From: an uncultured Spartobacteria bacterium
GTDB taxonomy: Bacteria > Verrucomicrobiota > Verrucomicrobiia > Chthoniobacterales > JAATET01
Reading direction: 5' to 3'
Length of the DNA stretch: 64,000 nucleotides
Assembly (NCBI GenBank): GCA_937901895.1
Contig: CALGTD010000137.1
Span: forward strand, 62,001 to 126,000
Shown one piece after another: positions 8,340-16,376 of this stretch. The translations under genes were made by a program, and so were the position numbers. Below the pieces are notes generated by a model. It worked only from the letters and a program-made list of their open reading frames with translations. It had not been told where the DNA came from and made no database searches. The number at the start of each line of letters is the position of its first letter. The first letter of the stretch is position 1.

Positions 8340-9602
8340 TTATTGCTGCTGCAGGCCGGAAATGATGCCGATCAGCGGCATGAACAGGGCGACGACGATC
8401 GTTCCCACGACCACGGCGAGCATGACGATCATGATCGGCTCGAGCAGGGAGGTGAGACCCTGAACGGCGTTGTCCACTTCGTCGTCGTAGACTTCGGCGA
8501 TCTTGAGAAGCATCTCTGGGAGCTGACCGGTTTCCTCACCGACGTCGATCATGCTGATGACCATGGGAGGGAACACGCCACTGGCTTCGAGCGGTGCGAC
8601 GATGGATTCACCTTCCTTGACGGCGTCGTGAACCTTCGTGATCGCATCGGCGATGATCACGTTGCCGGCGGTCTCGCGGGTGATCGTGAGCGCCTGGAGA
8701 ATGGGAACACCGCTGGTGACGAGGGTGCCAAGCGTGCGCGAGAACCGCGAAATGGCGCTCTTGCGGGTCAGGTCGCCGAAAAGCGGAGCGCGAAGCTTGA
8801 TGAGGTCGATCGTTTGCAGACCTTTCGCGGTGCGCGCAATCAGCTTGTAGGCGACGATGAGGATGATCGCGCCACCAATGATCCAGAGGATGTTGTCCTT
8901 GACGACATTACTTGCGCCGATGACGAAGCGGGTGAGGGCCGGCAACGGCTTGCCGCCAAGCATGTCGGCGAAGATGGCTTCGAATTTCGGAACGATGAAG
9001 ACGAGCAGGAAGCCAAGGATCGCGACGGCGATGATGAGCACGATGATCGGGTAGAACATCGCGGAAACGACCTTGTTCTTGATGCGCTGTGCCTTTTCCT
9101 GGAACTCCGCAAGGCGCAGGAGGACGAGTTCGAGCACACCGCCGAGTTCGCCCGCCTTCACCATGTTGATGTAAAGCTTGTTGAAGATCTTCGGATGCAC
9201 CGAAAGGCTGTCCGAGAAGGTGCTGCCGCCCTGCACGGATTCGGCGAGCTGCGTGATCGTGGAGCGCAAAACGGGATCCTTCTCCTGCTTGGCGAGAACG
9301 GTCAGACTGCGGAGAAGCGGGAGGCCGGCATCGATGAGGGTCGCGAGCTGGCGGGTGAAGATCATGAGCGTGCGGCCCTTGATCGTGCTCCGTTTGAAAA
9401 GGGAAATTTCCTTCTTGCCGAGTCCGCCGCCCTTCGCGGCCTTGGCGACCTTTTTCGAGGCCTTCGTCTCCACATCGACGGATTTCGGGAAATAGCCCGC
9501 CTGGCGGAGTGCTCCAACGGCTTCGTTTTGCGAGGCGGCCTCGATGACGCCCGTGACCTGTTGCCCGCGCGCGTCGAGCGCGACGTAAGAGAAGTTTGGC
9601 AT
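8340..9602 (-). CDS. Type II secretion/type IV pilus inner-membrane platform protein (GspF/PilC family)
   Basis: Integral membrane platform of 420 residues. It begins MPNFSYVALDARGQQVTG, typical of GspF/PilC, and has two repeated cytoplasmic helical domains (about 75-180 and 275-385), each starting with a FTRQLATLIDAGLPLLRSL-like or FSRTLGTLVTSGVPILQAL segment. Hydrophobic segments lie near 185-205, 238-258 and 390-415. It interacts with the assembly ATPase and pseudopilins in related systems. It heads a two-gene unit with the pseudopilin downstream. Confidence 0.93.
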   Translation of the reverse strand: MPNFSYVALDARGQQVTGVIEAASQNEAVGALRQAGYFPKSVDVETKASKKVAKAAKGGGLGKKEISLFKRSTIKGRTLMIFTRQLATLIDAGLPLLRSLTVLAKQEKDPVLRSTITQLAESVQGGSTFSDSLSVHPKIFNKLYINMVKAGELGGVLELVLLRLAEFQEKAQRIKNKVVSAMFYPIIVLIIAVAILGFLLVFIVPKFEAIFADMLGGKPLPALTRFVIGASNVVKDNILWIIGGAIILIVAYKLIARTAKGLQTIDLIKLRAPLFGDLTRKSAISRFSRTLGTLVTSGVPILQALTITRETAGNVIIADAITKVHDAVKEGESIVAPLEASGVFPPMVISMIDVGEETGQLPEMLLKIAEVYDDEVDNAVQGLTSLLEPIMIVMLAVVVGTIVVALFMPLIGIISGLQQQ

Positions 9603-9702
9603 GTTATGCTGAGGAGAAATGACTGTGCGGTGGAATCGATCGTTCCGAGAATAAATTCGTCAAGCCGCGTTCAAAGTCCAGCACAGAACGGAGAAATCTC
9701 CT

Positions 9703-10314
9703 CTATGGCGCAAGCCACGGGTTGGTCGCCCGCTCGGTGCCGACGGAGGTCGGTTCGCCGTGTCCGGGCAGCACGGTGGTGTCGTCGGGCAGGGGGAGGA
9801 TTTTGCGGCGGATGCCGGTGGTCAGGAGCTCGAAACTTCCGCCGGGCAGGTCCCAGCGTCCGATGCCGCCGCGAAAGAGGACGTCGCCTCCGAAGAGCAG
9901 GCGGTCCTCGGGAAAGTGGAAGCAAAGGCTGCCCGGGCAGTGCCCCGGCACCTCAAAGACGTCGAACCGGAAGCCGGCGATCTCGCGTCCCGGTCCTTCG
10001 GTGAGGATTTCACCGCCGGAAATCGGCTCGATCTCCAGTGCGAAGCCCCAGTTTCGGAAGAAATCGCGATCCGTGACCATTGGGATCGTGTCCGGATGCA
10101 GGTAGACCGGGCATCCGTGACGCGCTTGAATGGCGGCGGCGTCGGCGACATGGTCGAAGTGTCCATGGGTGAGCAGAAGCGAGGCGATCGGCGTGCCGGC
10201 GAAGCGCATGTCGGCGCCCTGCGGGGCATCGATGAGGACGTTTCCATCCCCCCCGGAAAGCAAAAAGCAGTTCGTATCAAGGACGCCTCCGGTAAATTCT
10301 TCGAACCGAATCAT
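9703..10314 (-). CDS. Metallo-beta-lactamase-fold hydrolase (glyoxalase II-like)
   Basis: 203-residue protein with the family metal-binding motif THGHFDHVADA (HxHxDH), later His in VPGHCPGS, Asp in FGGDVLFRGGIGR, and a final His in LPGHGEPTSVGTE. This pattern is close to small hydroxyacylglutathione hydrolase-like proteins, but the glutathione-binding C-terminal domain of true glyoxalase II is absent, so the substrate is uncertain. It is divergent from the tail-specific protease gene, with 66 bases between the starts. Confidence 0.88.
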   Translation of the reverse strand: MIRFEEFTGGVLDTNCFLLSGGDGNVLIDAPQGADMRFAGTPIASLLLTHGHFDHVADAAAIQARHGCPVYLHPDTIPMVTDRDFFRNWGFALEIEPISGGEILTEGPGREIAGFRFDVFEVPGHCPGSLCFHFPEDRLLFGGDVLFRGGIGRWDLPGGSFELLTTGIRRKILPLPDDTTVLPGHGEPTSVGTERATNPWLAP

Positions 10315-10380
10315 GGGAAAGTGGTCTGTGTTTGCATGCGCAGTTTGATTTCGCCCAATTCCTCTGCAACGCTGTCGTTC

Positions 10381-12555
10381 ATGAGACCTGTCCGAACGAT
10401 CGCCTGTCTTCTCGTTGCGAGCCTCGCGCTTTCTGTTTCTACCTTCGCGGCGGATCTCGACAAGGTGGCGATCTCAGTGGCGCGTCTGCTCGAGCAGGCC
10501 CATTACTCGAGACAGAAGCTCAACGACGAGATGTCGCAGAAGGTGCTCGACCAGTATCTGCGGGATCTTGATCCGAACAAGCTCTTCTTCACCCAGGCGG
10601 ATATCGACAGTTTCCAGAAAAAATACGCCACGACGCTCGACGAGGCGATTCTCTCCGGGAATCTGGATCCCGCCCGCGAGATTTTCGCCGTCTACAAGCA
10701 GCGGGTGAGTGATCGCGTCGAGTCGAACAAGAAGCTTGCCGATCGCGAATACAAGTTCGACTCGGACAAGAAGGTGTCGCTCAGCCGCAAGGACGCGCCA
10801 TGGCCGAAGGACAAGGCCGAGGCCGATGCGCTGTGGGCTGATCGCGTGCAGGCGGAACTGTTGCAGGAGACGTTGAACGAGCATGCGATCGACCCCGCGC
10901 CGAAGGTCGTGAAGCGCCGCCAGGATCAGCTCCTGCGGAACATCAACGACATGGACGACGAGAGCGTGGTCTCCGCCTTCCTGGGTGCACTCGCTCGCTC
11001 CTATGATCCGCATTCCGAATACATGAGCCCTTCCGATCTCGCGAATTTCGAGATCGAGATGAAGAAGTCCCTCGAGGGGGTCGGTGCCGTGCTCCAGAGC
11101 GAGGACGGATACGCGAAGGTCAAGCAGATCGTTCCCGGTGGTCCCGCCGATCTCGACGGCCGTTTGAAGGTGAACGATCGCATCGTCGCCGTCGCGCAGG
11201 GCGACAACGAGTTTGAGGACGTCGTTGACATGAAGCTCGACAAGGTCGTCGAGAAAATCCGCGGCAAGCGCGGCTCCACGGTGCGGCTGCAGGTGATTCC
11301 CGCCGCGGCGTCCGATCCATCGAAGCGCAAGATCGTCACGATCCGGCGCGACAAGGTGGATCTCAAGGAGCAGAAGGCCCGGGCCGAGATCAATGACATC
11401 ACGTTCCCCGACGGCACGACGCATCGCATCGGCTGGATTGAGGTGCCGTCGTTCTATGCCGATCTCGACAAGCCCGGCGCGCCCGGCGCGGTGAGCACGA
11501 CCGCGGATGTGTCCCTGCTGCTGGAGCGTCTCAAGAAGGAGGGCATCGAGTCTCTCGTGATCGACCTTCGGCAGGACGGTGGCGGTTCGCTCGAGGAGGC
11601 GATCAACCTCACCGGCCTTTTCATTCCGAAGGGTCCGGTCGTGCAATCGAAGGATCACAACGGAAAAGTGACCGTTTCCTACGATACCAGCCCCATCGTG
11701 GCCTACGACGGTCCGCTCGTCGTGTTGATGAACCGGCTCAGTGCTTCAGCCAGCGAGATCTTCGCAGCGGCGCTCCAGGACTACGGCCGCGCGGTGATCG
11801 TCGGTGACGAGCGAAGCTTCGGCAAGGGCACGGTGCAGACGATGGTGGACATCGGACGGTTCATGCCGTTCTTCTCGCTCGGCGCCTCCGACGCCGGTGC
11901 GTTGAAGCTTACGATCAACAAGTTCTACCGTGTCGGCGGCGGCTCCACGCAGCTCGACGGTGTCGAGTCCGACATTGTCCTGCCGTCGCTCACCGACAAT
12001 CCGGAATTCGGCGAGAGCTCGCTGACGAATCCGCTGCCCTACGACGAGGTTGCGCCGCAGCGCATCGATCGCGACACCACGCTCGCGGGCATTCTCGACC
12101 AGCTGCGGGAGCGTTCCGAGCGCCGCAGGGAGAACGACCCGGAGTTCAAATACATCGTCGAGGACATGCAGCGCCTGAGAAAGAACATCGAGGCAAACCA
12201 GGTTTCGTTGAGCATCGCCGAGCGCAAGCGTGAGCTGGAGGAGGACACCAAGCGGCGGGAGGCCCGCAAGAAGGAGCGCGCGGAGCGGGGCAGTCCGTTG
12301 AATGCGGTCGCCTACGAGGTCACGCTCGACAACTACAACGAGAAGGAACTCAAGAAGGTGGACTTCGACCGGAAGAAGACCTCGCTGTTTGCGCTCGCCG
12401 TGGATGACGAAGATGAGGATGAGGAAGCCGGGGCGGTTGCGCCGGATCCGATTCGCAACGAAGCCCTGCGCATTGCCGGCGACATGGTGCAGCTCACCGA
12501 GGCGCGTCGCACGGCGGCGGTCAAGCCCGGCGAAGCCGTGAAGACCACGCCCTGA
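10381..12555 (+). CDS. Tail-specific (carboxy-terminal processing) protease, peptidase family S41
   Basis: Periplasmic serine protease of 724 residues, similar in layout to E. coli Prc/Tsp. A signal peptide (MRPVRTIACLLVASLALSVS, ending near TFAA) starts the protein. A helical N-terminal region is followed by a PDZ domain (about 230-320) and the S41 catalytic core. The Ser/Lys dyad is expected in LSASASEIF (Ser456 by spacing to Prc) and in SFGKGTVQ (Lys482). A charged C-terminal domain rich in Glu and Arg follows, as in Prc. The frame is open far upstream, but this ATG is the first giving a signal peptide. Confidence 0.93.
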   Translation: MRPVRTIACLLVASLALSVSTFAADLDKVAISVARLLEQAHYSRQKLNDEMSQKVLDQYLRDLDPNKLFFTQADIDSFQKKYATTLDEAILSGNLDPAREIFAVYKQRVSDRVESNKKLADREYKFDSDKKVSLSRKDAPWPKDKAEADALWADRVQAELLQETLNEHAIDPAPKVVKRRQDQLLRNINDMDDESVVSAFLGALARSYDPHSEYMSPSDLANFEIEMKKSLEGVGAVLQSEDGYAKVKQIVPGGPADLDGRLKVNDRIVAVAQGDNEFEDVVDMKLDKVVEKIRGKRGSTVRLQVIPAAASDPSKRKIVTIRRDKVDLKEQKARAEINDITFPDGTTHRIGWIEVPSFYADLDKPGAPGAVSTTADVSLLLERLKKEGIESLVIDLRQDGGGSLEEAINLTGLFIPKGPVVQSKDHNGKVTVSYDTSPIVAYDGPLVVLMNRLSASASEIFAAALQDYGRAVIVGDERSFGKGTVQTMVDIGRFMPFFSLGASDAGALKLTINKFYRVGGGSTQLDGVESDIVLPSLTDNPEFGESSLTNPLPYDEVAPQRIDRDTTLAGILDQLRERSERRRENDPEFKYIVEDMQRLRKNIEANQVSLSIAERKRELEEDTKRREARKKERAERGSPLNAVAYEVTLDNYNEKELKKVDFDRKKTSLFALAVDDEDEDEEAGAVAPDPIRNEALRIAGDMVQLTEARRTAAVKPGEAVKTTP

Positions 12556-12567
12556 TTTCAGATGCCC

Positions 12568-12593
12568 GCACCCGCGAACGATATCGCGGGTGC
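12568..12593. other. Perfect stem-loop after the tail-specific protease gene
   Basis: A 10-base-pair perfect inverted repeat (GCACCCGCGA and TCGCGGGTGC) with a 6-base loop begins 12 bases after the protease stop codon. It has no T-tract, so it is not a standard intrinsic terminator; it may stabilise the mRNA 3' end or act with Rho. Confidence 0.45.
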
Positions 12594-12731
12594 CGGTGGA
12601 AAAATGCGGGAAAACACCGGCATGGGCACAGTTTCGCGGGCCGGTTGTTGACACGCATTCCGGATTCTGGGAAGAGTTCGGGATTCCTTCTTTTCCAACC
12701 CCGGAATTTTGCGAGACTGTAGTCATTCACC

Positions 12732-13334
12732 ATGAGCGAACCGAAAAAAGAAACCGTGCGCATCGTCCTGCCACCGAGGCGGGAGGGACAGCCCGCAGCC
12801 TCCACGCCTCGTGAGACTGCGATGATTAATCTTCCGCCGAAGCCGGTTCCGGCTCCGTCGGCCCCGGCCGCTCCGGCGCCGCCCAGCGCACCGTCCGCGC
12901 CCAAGCCTCCCTCCGGCGTCAAACCCCCGTCGGTTCCCGGGGTAAAGCCTCCGTCCGTTCCTGGCGTGAAGCCGCCATCGGTGCCCGGCGCGCCCGCTGC
13001 GCCTGCAGCCCCGGCCGCACCCGCGGTGCCCCGGCCTGCGTCCGCCGCACCGTCGGTTCCTCCTCCGGCTGTGAAGCCCGCCGTTCCCAAGCCGGCACCC
13101 GCCGAGGAAACCGCCAAGGTTGCCTCCGTCGATGCGCCGAAGCCCCAGGCGACGGTCCGGCTTCAGCCCCGCCCGCAGCCTTCTGCACCGTCCGCAAGCG
13201 CGGCATTCAAGGTGCAGACCGTTGAGACTTCCTCCGAAACCTCCGATACCGAAGAAATTCCCATGAACCTCGCCATCGTAGCCCTCGTTGCCGCAGCAGT
13301 TGCTCTCATCTCGCAGGTCTTGATGATGCTCTGA
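12732..13334 (+). CDS. Proline/alanine-rich tail-anchored protein of unknown function
   Basis: 200 residues, not recognised as a named family. A short N-terminal segment (SEPKKETVRIVLPPRREG) is followed by a long Pro/Ala/Lys/Ser-rich low-complexity region (about 40-150), with three near-identical repeats of GVKPPSVP. The protein ends with one hydrophobic segment (about 178-198, LAIVALVAAAVALISQVL). This would place it in the inner membrane as a C-terminal tail anchor with a flexible cytoplasmic arm. It precedes trxA by 66 bases in the same direction. The low-complexity region limits any homology call. Confidence 0.75.
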   Translation: MSEPKKETVRIVLPPRREGQPAASTPRETAMINLPPKPVPAPSAPAAPAPPSAPSAPKPPSGVKPPSVPGVKPPSVPGVKPPSVPGAPAAPAAPAAPAVPRPASAAPSVPPPAVKPAVPKPAPAEETAKVASVDAPKPQATVRLQPRPQPSAPSASAAFKVQTVETSSETSDTEEIPMNLAIVALVAAAVALISQVLMML

Positions 13335-13400
13335 GGCCCGGCGCCGCGACTCCTCCCGGTTTCCCCCGGAGCGGAGAAAACGAACCGAGACATATCATCC

Positions 13401-13730
13401 ATGGCCAACGCAAACGTCATCGAACTCACCGACGCCAACTTCGAGTCTGAAGTCAACGGATCGAGCACGCCCGTGCTCGTGGACTTCTGGGCTCCGTGGT
13501 GCGGCCCCTGCCGCATGATCTCGCCGCTCATCGACGAGATTGCCGCGGAGAAGGCCGGCTCGGTGAAGGTCGGCAAAGTCAATGTGGACGACAATCCGCA
13601 AACCGCCGCGCGGTTCCGGATTCAGGCGATCCCGACGATCCTCATCTTCAAAAATGGGGAGATGAAGGAGCAGATCACCGGCCTCACGAGCAAGGCCGAC
13701 CTCGTGGCGAAACTCGACGCGGCGGCCTGA
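13401..13730 (+). CDS. trxA: Thioredoxin
   Basis: Cytosolic dithiol-disulfide oxidoreductase of 109 residues. The active site is WCGPC (Cys34 and Cys37), the buried Asp lies in VLVDFWAPW, and the cis-proline is in AIPTILIFKNG. Length and motifs match canonical thioredoxin 1. A strong intrinsic terminator follows 24 bases after the stop codon. Confidence 0.97.
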   Translation: MANANVIELTDANFESEVNGSSTPVLVDFWAPWCGPCRMISPLIDEIAAEKAGSVKVGKVNVDDNPQTAARFRIQAIPTILIFKNGEMKEQITGLTSKADLVAKLDAAA

Positions 13731-13753
13731 GCTTTTCATCCACCCAACGAAGA

Positions 13754-13785
13754 GGGCGGGATTTCTCATCCCGCCCTTTTTGTTT
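13754..13785 (+). terminator. Rho-independent terminator of trxA
   Basis: Nine-base-pair perfect stem (GGGCGGGAT paired with ATCCCGCCC), 5-base loop and then TTTTTGTTT. This is a textbook intrinsic terminator just after the trxA stop. Confidence 0.93.
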
Positions 13786-13991
13786 GCCGGAATTCCGCGG
13801 TGTGGGCTGGTGGTCGCTGGCGGAGTCCGGCATTCCCGCCACGTGAGAGACTGAATCGCGATTTACGGCTTTCCGGATCCTGAACGTCCGGGAGGCGGGG
13901 TTCCCGAAAAGCAAATTGGGAGAAGCGGCGGGTGCTGCTTCTCCCAATCTGTTGCCTTCATTCGAATGTGACCATCACATCCGAGAGGGGG

Positions 13992-14195
13992 TTACTTTTT
14001 CTTGGCTGCCTTCTTCGCTGCCGGTTTTTTGGCTGCGGGCTTCTTGGCGACCGCCTTCTTCGCGGCGGGCTTTTTAGCTGCAGCCTTCTTCGCGGGAGCC
14101 TTCTTGGCTGCCGGCTTCTTTGCTACCGCTTTCTTCGCCGGGGCTTTCTTGGCGGCAGGTTTCTTGGCTGCTGGCTTCTTCTTAGCAACTGCCAT
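13992..14195 (-). CDS. Lysine/alanine-repeat histone H1-like DNA-binding protein
   Basis: 67 residues made almost only of Lys, Ala and Pro in repeats of the type KKPAAKK and KKAPAKKA. Such proteins resemble the C-terminal tail of eukaryotic histone H1 and bacterial Hc1/AlgP-like proteins, and are expected to bind and compact DNA or RNA without sequence specificity. A GGGGGG-containing ribosome site lies just upstream of the ATG. It is preceded by a recognisable promoter (14265-14293) that overlaps two DnaA-box-like sequences. The opposite strand also reads open as an Ala/Phe-rich frame, a mirror artefact of the repeats. Confidence 0.82.
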   Translation of the reverse strand: MAVAKKKPAAKKPAAKKAPAKKAVAKKPAAKKAPAKKAAAKKPAAKKAVAKKPAAKKPAAKKAAKKK

Positions 14196-14242
14196 CCTGT
14201 ATCCCCCCTTTCTTACCGCAGGAGCGGAAACTGTGAAAGATT

Positions 14243-14271
14243 TGTGAATAACTCACTGGGCGTGTGAATAA
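14243..14271 (-). promoter_or_regulatory. Two DnaA-box-like sequences, 20 bp apart
   Basis: The 9-mer TTATTCACA occurs twice on the minus strand (14271-14263 and 14251-14243). Both fit the DnaA consensus TTATNCACA. They are in the same orientation with a 20-base start-to-start spacing, about two helical turns. The first overlaps the predicted -10 element of the histone-like gene, so DnaA binding could control it. Binding is an inference. Confidence 0.5.
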
Positions 14272-14293
14272 GTTTTCGGAGGCGATGCGTCAA
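14265..14293 (-). promoter_or_regulatory. Predicted sigma70-type promoter of the histone-like gene
   Basis: On the minus strand TTGACG (14293-14288) and TATTCA (14270-14265) are separated by exactly 17 bases, about 70 bases upstream of the ATG of the histone-like gene. The match is five of six at -35 and four of six at -10. Confidence 0.55.
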
Positions 14294-14322
14294 CGAATTT
14301 CGATGAAAATTCTTGATTTTTT

Positions 14323-14868
14323 TTAGCCCGTTTTCTCCGCGAGTTTCGAGACGACACGTGTGGCGATTTCCTCGACGTTCCACAGCCGGCCCAGTCCTTC
14401 GTAGCCGCAGGCGAGGATGCCCTCCTCCGGACCGATGAATTCCGCGCCGCGTGCGCACAGCGTCTCGACGTTTGCGACGGTCGCGGGATGCGCCCACATC
14501 TTGCCATTCATTGCGGGTGCGATCAGCAGCGGCGCACGCGTGGCGAGGGCGATGGAGGTGAGTGCGTCGTCGGCGATTCCGCATGCCAGCTTTGCGATCA
14601 CGTTCGCGGTGGCGGGTGCGATGACGAGCAGCGACGCGCGATCGGCGAGCGCGATGTGACCCGGATGCCAGGATTCCTTTTCGTCGAAGATCGAGGACGT
14701 GACCGCATTACGCGACAGCGTCTGGAATGTGAGCGGAGTGACGAACTCCGTGGCGTGACGTGTCATTACGACATGCACGTCGAGTCCGGCCTTCACGAGA
14801 CGGCTGGTGAGATCGGCGGCCTTGAAGGCGGCGATCGATCCGCAGACGCCGAGTAGCACGGTGCTCAT
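14323..14868 (-). CDS. coaC: Phosphopantothenoylcysteine decarboxylase (stand-alone CoaC)
   Basis: FMN-dependent decarboxylase of coenzyme A synthesis, converting phosphopantothenoylcysteine to phosphopantetheine. The 181-residue protein starts STVLLGVCGSIAAFKA, has the active-site His in HIALADRA, the substrate motif PAMNGKMW (PxMNxxMW) and the conserved Cys in LACGYEGLGRL. In many bacteria CoaC is the N-terminal half of a bifunctional CoaBC; here the protein stops after the CoaC half and no CoaB (synthetase) domain follows within this window. It lies 4 bases after gmk in the same direction. Confidence 0.9.
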   Translation of the reverse strand: MSTVLLGVCGSIAAFKAADLTSRLVKAGLDVHVVMTRHATEFVTPLTFQTLSRNAVTSSIFDEKESWHPGHIALADRASLLVIAPATANVIAKLACGIADDALTSIALATRAPLLIAPAMNGKMWAHPATVANVETLCARGAEFIGPEEGILACGYEGLGRLWNVEEIATRVVSKLAEKTG

Positions 14869-14872
14869 GGGA

Positions 14873-15481
14873 TCACAGGAACCTTCGACTGAGATAGCGT
14901 TCGGCGCGCATGATCGCACGCAGTTTCTCGATGTCCTCCTCCATCGATCCACTGATGAGCGTGTAACGGTATTCGCGCCAGCGCTCCATTTCCGTGGCGG
15001 CATTCCGGATGCGGAGCTCGATTTGATCGTCGGTCTCGGTGCCGCGCTTCTTCAACCGGCGGCGAAGTTCGTCGAGGCTGGGAGGCATGATGAAGATGTC
15101 CGCGAGGGCCTCGAGAATGAATGCGTCGCCACAGGAACGGATGCTCGCCGCCCCTTTCGTGTCGATGTCGATGAGCACGTCCACGCCGGCGCGCAGATGC
15201 TCCAGGACGGTTTCCTTGAGCGTGCCATAGCGGCGGCCATGAACCTCTGCGTGCTCAAGAAAATCCCCGGCCGCGACGCGGCGTTCGAATTCCTCGTCGG
15301 AGAGAAAGATGTAGTCCTCGCCGTCGACCTCGCCAGGACGTGGAGGGCGTGTGGTGCATGACACGGCGTAGACGAAGTCGGGCTTTTGCCGGAGCGCGGT
15401 GGTGAGGGTGGTTTTCCCCGCTCCCGAGGGCGCGGAGAGGACGTAGAGGATGCCGGTGCGGCGGAAGTCGGAGCTATTCAA
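14873..15481 (-). CDS. gmk: Guanylate kinase
   Basis: Phosphorylates GMP to GDP with ATP. The 202-residue protein has the P-loop APSGAGKTT (residues 17-25), the GMP-binding segment SCTTRPPRPGEVDGEDYIF, the HGRRYGTLKE motif, and IDIDTKGAASIR where the family has IDVQGA. It overlaps the end of yicC by 8 bases and precedes coaC by 4 bases. The yicC-gmk order is widespread in bacteria and supports both calls. Confidence 0.97.
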   Translation of the reverse strand: MNSSDFRRTGILYVLSAPSGAGKTTLTTALRQKPDFVYAVSCTTRPPRPGEVDGEDYIFLSDEEFERRVAAGDFLEHAEVHGRRYGTLKETVLEHLRAGVDVLIDIDTKGAASIRSCGDAFILEALADIFIMPPSLDELRRRLKKRGTETDDQIELRIRNAATEMERWREYRYTLISGSMEEDIEKLRAIMRAERYLSRRFL

Positions 15482-16340
15482 CGTTGAGGACTTGTTCGCG
15501 GATGCGGTCGAGTTCGACCTTTGAATCGACGACGAGCCGCGTGAGAGCGGAATCGCCGGCTTTCGAGCCGAGGGTGTTCAGTTCGCGATAGATTTCCTGC
15601 GTGAGGAATTCCAGCGCGCGACCGACGGGTTCGGTCGAGTCGAGTTTCTGGGAGAATTGATCGAAGTGGCTTTCGAGGCGGGTGAGTTCCTCACTGACGT
15701 CGCACCGCTCGGCGAACATGGCAACCTCGGTGGCGAGGCGCGGGTCCTCCAGGGGAAGCTGGAGTCCGGATTGCGCGAGGCGGGTGTGGAGTTGTTCGCG
15801 GTAACGCTTTGTGACACCGGGGGCGAGTCGCACCATTTGTGTCCGCCATTTCCGAAGACGGCCGAGCCGCTTCGTGAGATCGCGGTGAAGGTGGCGGCCC
15901 TCCTTCGCACGCATGGCGAGCATGGCGTCGAGCGCATCGGCAAGGGCGATGGAAATTCCCGGCCACATCTCGGTGGCGGAATGTTCAGGTGTGCGGAAGA
16001 CGCCCGGAATGGCGAGAAGGGTGTTGATGTCGATCTCGCCGGCGAGGCCGAGCTCGTCCTTTACGGCGCGGATGTCGGCCAGCAGTCCGCGCGCGAGGCG
16101 GCGGTCAAATTCCACCACGGAGGAATTCGCAGCGGCGGTGATTGTGACGGCGACATTCACCCGGCCGCGCGCCACCCGCGCGATCACGGCCTCCCGCACG
16201 GCGGGCTCACGGGCTGCAAATTCGCGGGGAAGCTGGCAGGCGACCTCGATGCCCTTCCGGTTGACCGATGCGCATTCCACCACGCAACGCATTCCGTCGA
16301 TGGACGATTCGCCGCGTCCGTAACCGGTCATGCTGTTCAT
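15474..16340 (-). CDS. yicC: YicC-family endoribonuclease
   Basis: 288-residue protein with the family N-terminus MNSMTGYGRGE and the DUF1732-type C-terminus (SEELTRLESHFDQF and LGSKAGDSALTRLVVDSKVE). Family members act as endoribonucleases in RNA turnover. It starts a unit with gmk and coaC, with which it overlaps or nearly abuts. Length and both ends match the family. Confidence 0.95.
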   Translation of the reverse strand: MNSMTGYGRGESSIDGMRCVVECASVNRKGIEVACQLPREFAAREPAVREAVIARVARGRVNVAVTITAAANSSVVEFDRRLARGLLADIRAVKDELGLAGEIDINTLLAIPGVFRTPEHSATEMWPGISIALADALDAMLAMRAKEGRHLHRDLTKRLGRLRKWRTQMVRLAPGVTKRYREQLHTRLAQSGLQLPLEDPRLATEVAMFAERCDVSEELTRLESHFDQFSQKLDSTEPVGRALEFLTQEIYRELNTLGSKAGDSALTRLVVDSKVELDRIREQVLNVE

Positions 16341-16376
16341 CGGAAAATCCTTAGCGTGAATGTGAAAAACGGGAAA

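Noticed and set aside
12648..12653. TTGACA before the Pro-rich protein gene
   Set aside because: No acceptable -10 element 16-18 bases downstream.
12919..13206. 95-codon minus-strand frame opposite the Pro-rich gene
   Set aside because: Arises from the repetitive Pro/Ala codons on the other strand.
14002..14247. Ala/Phe-rich 81-codon frame on the plus strand
   Set aside because: Exact antisense of the Lys/Ala repeats of the histone-like gene.
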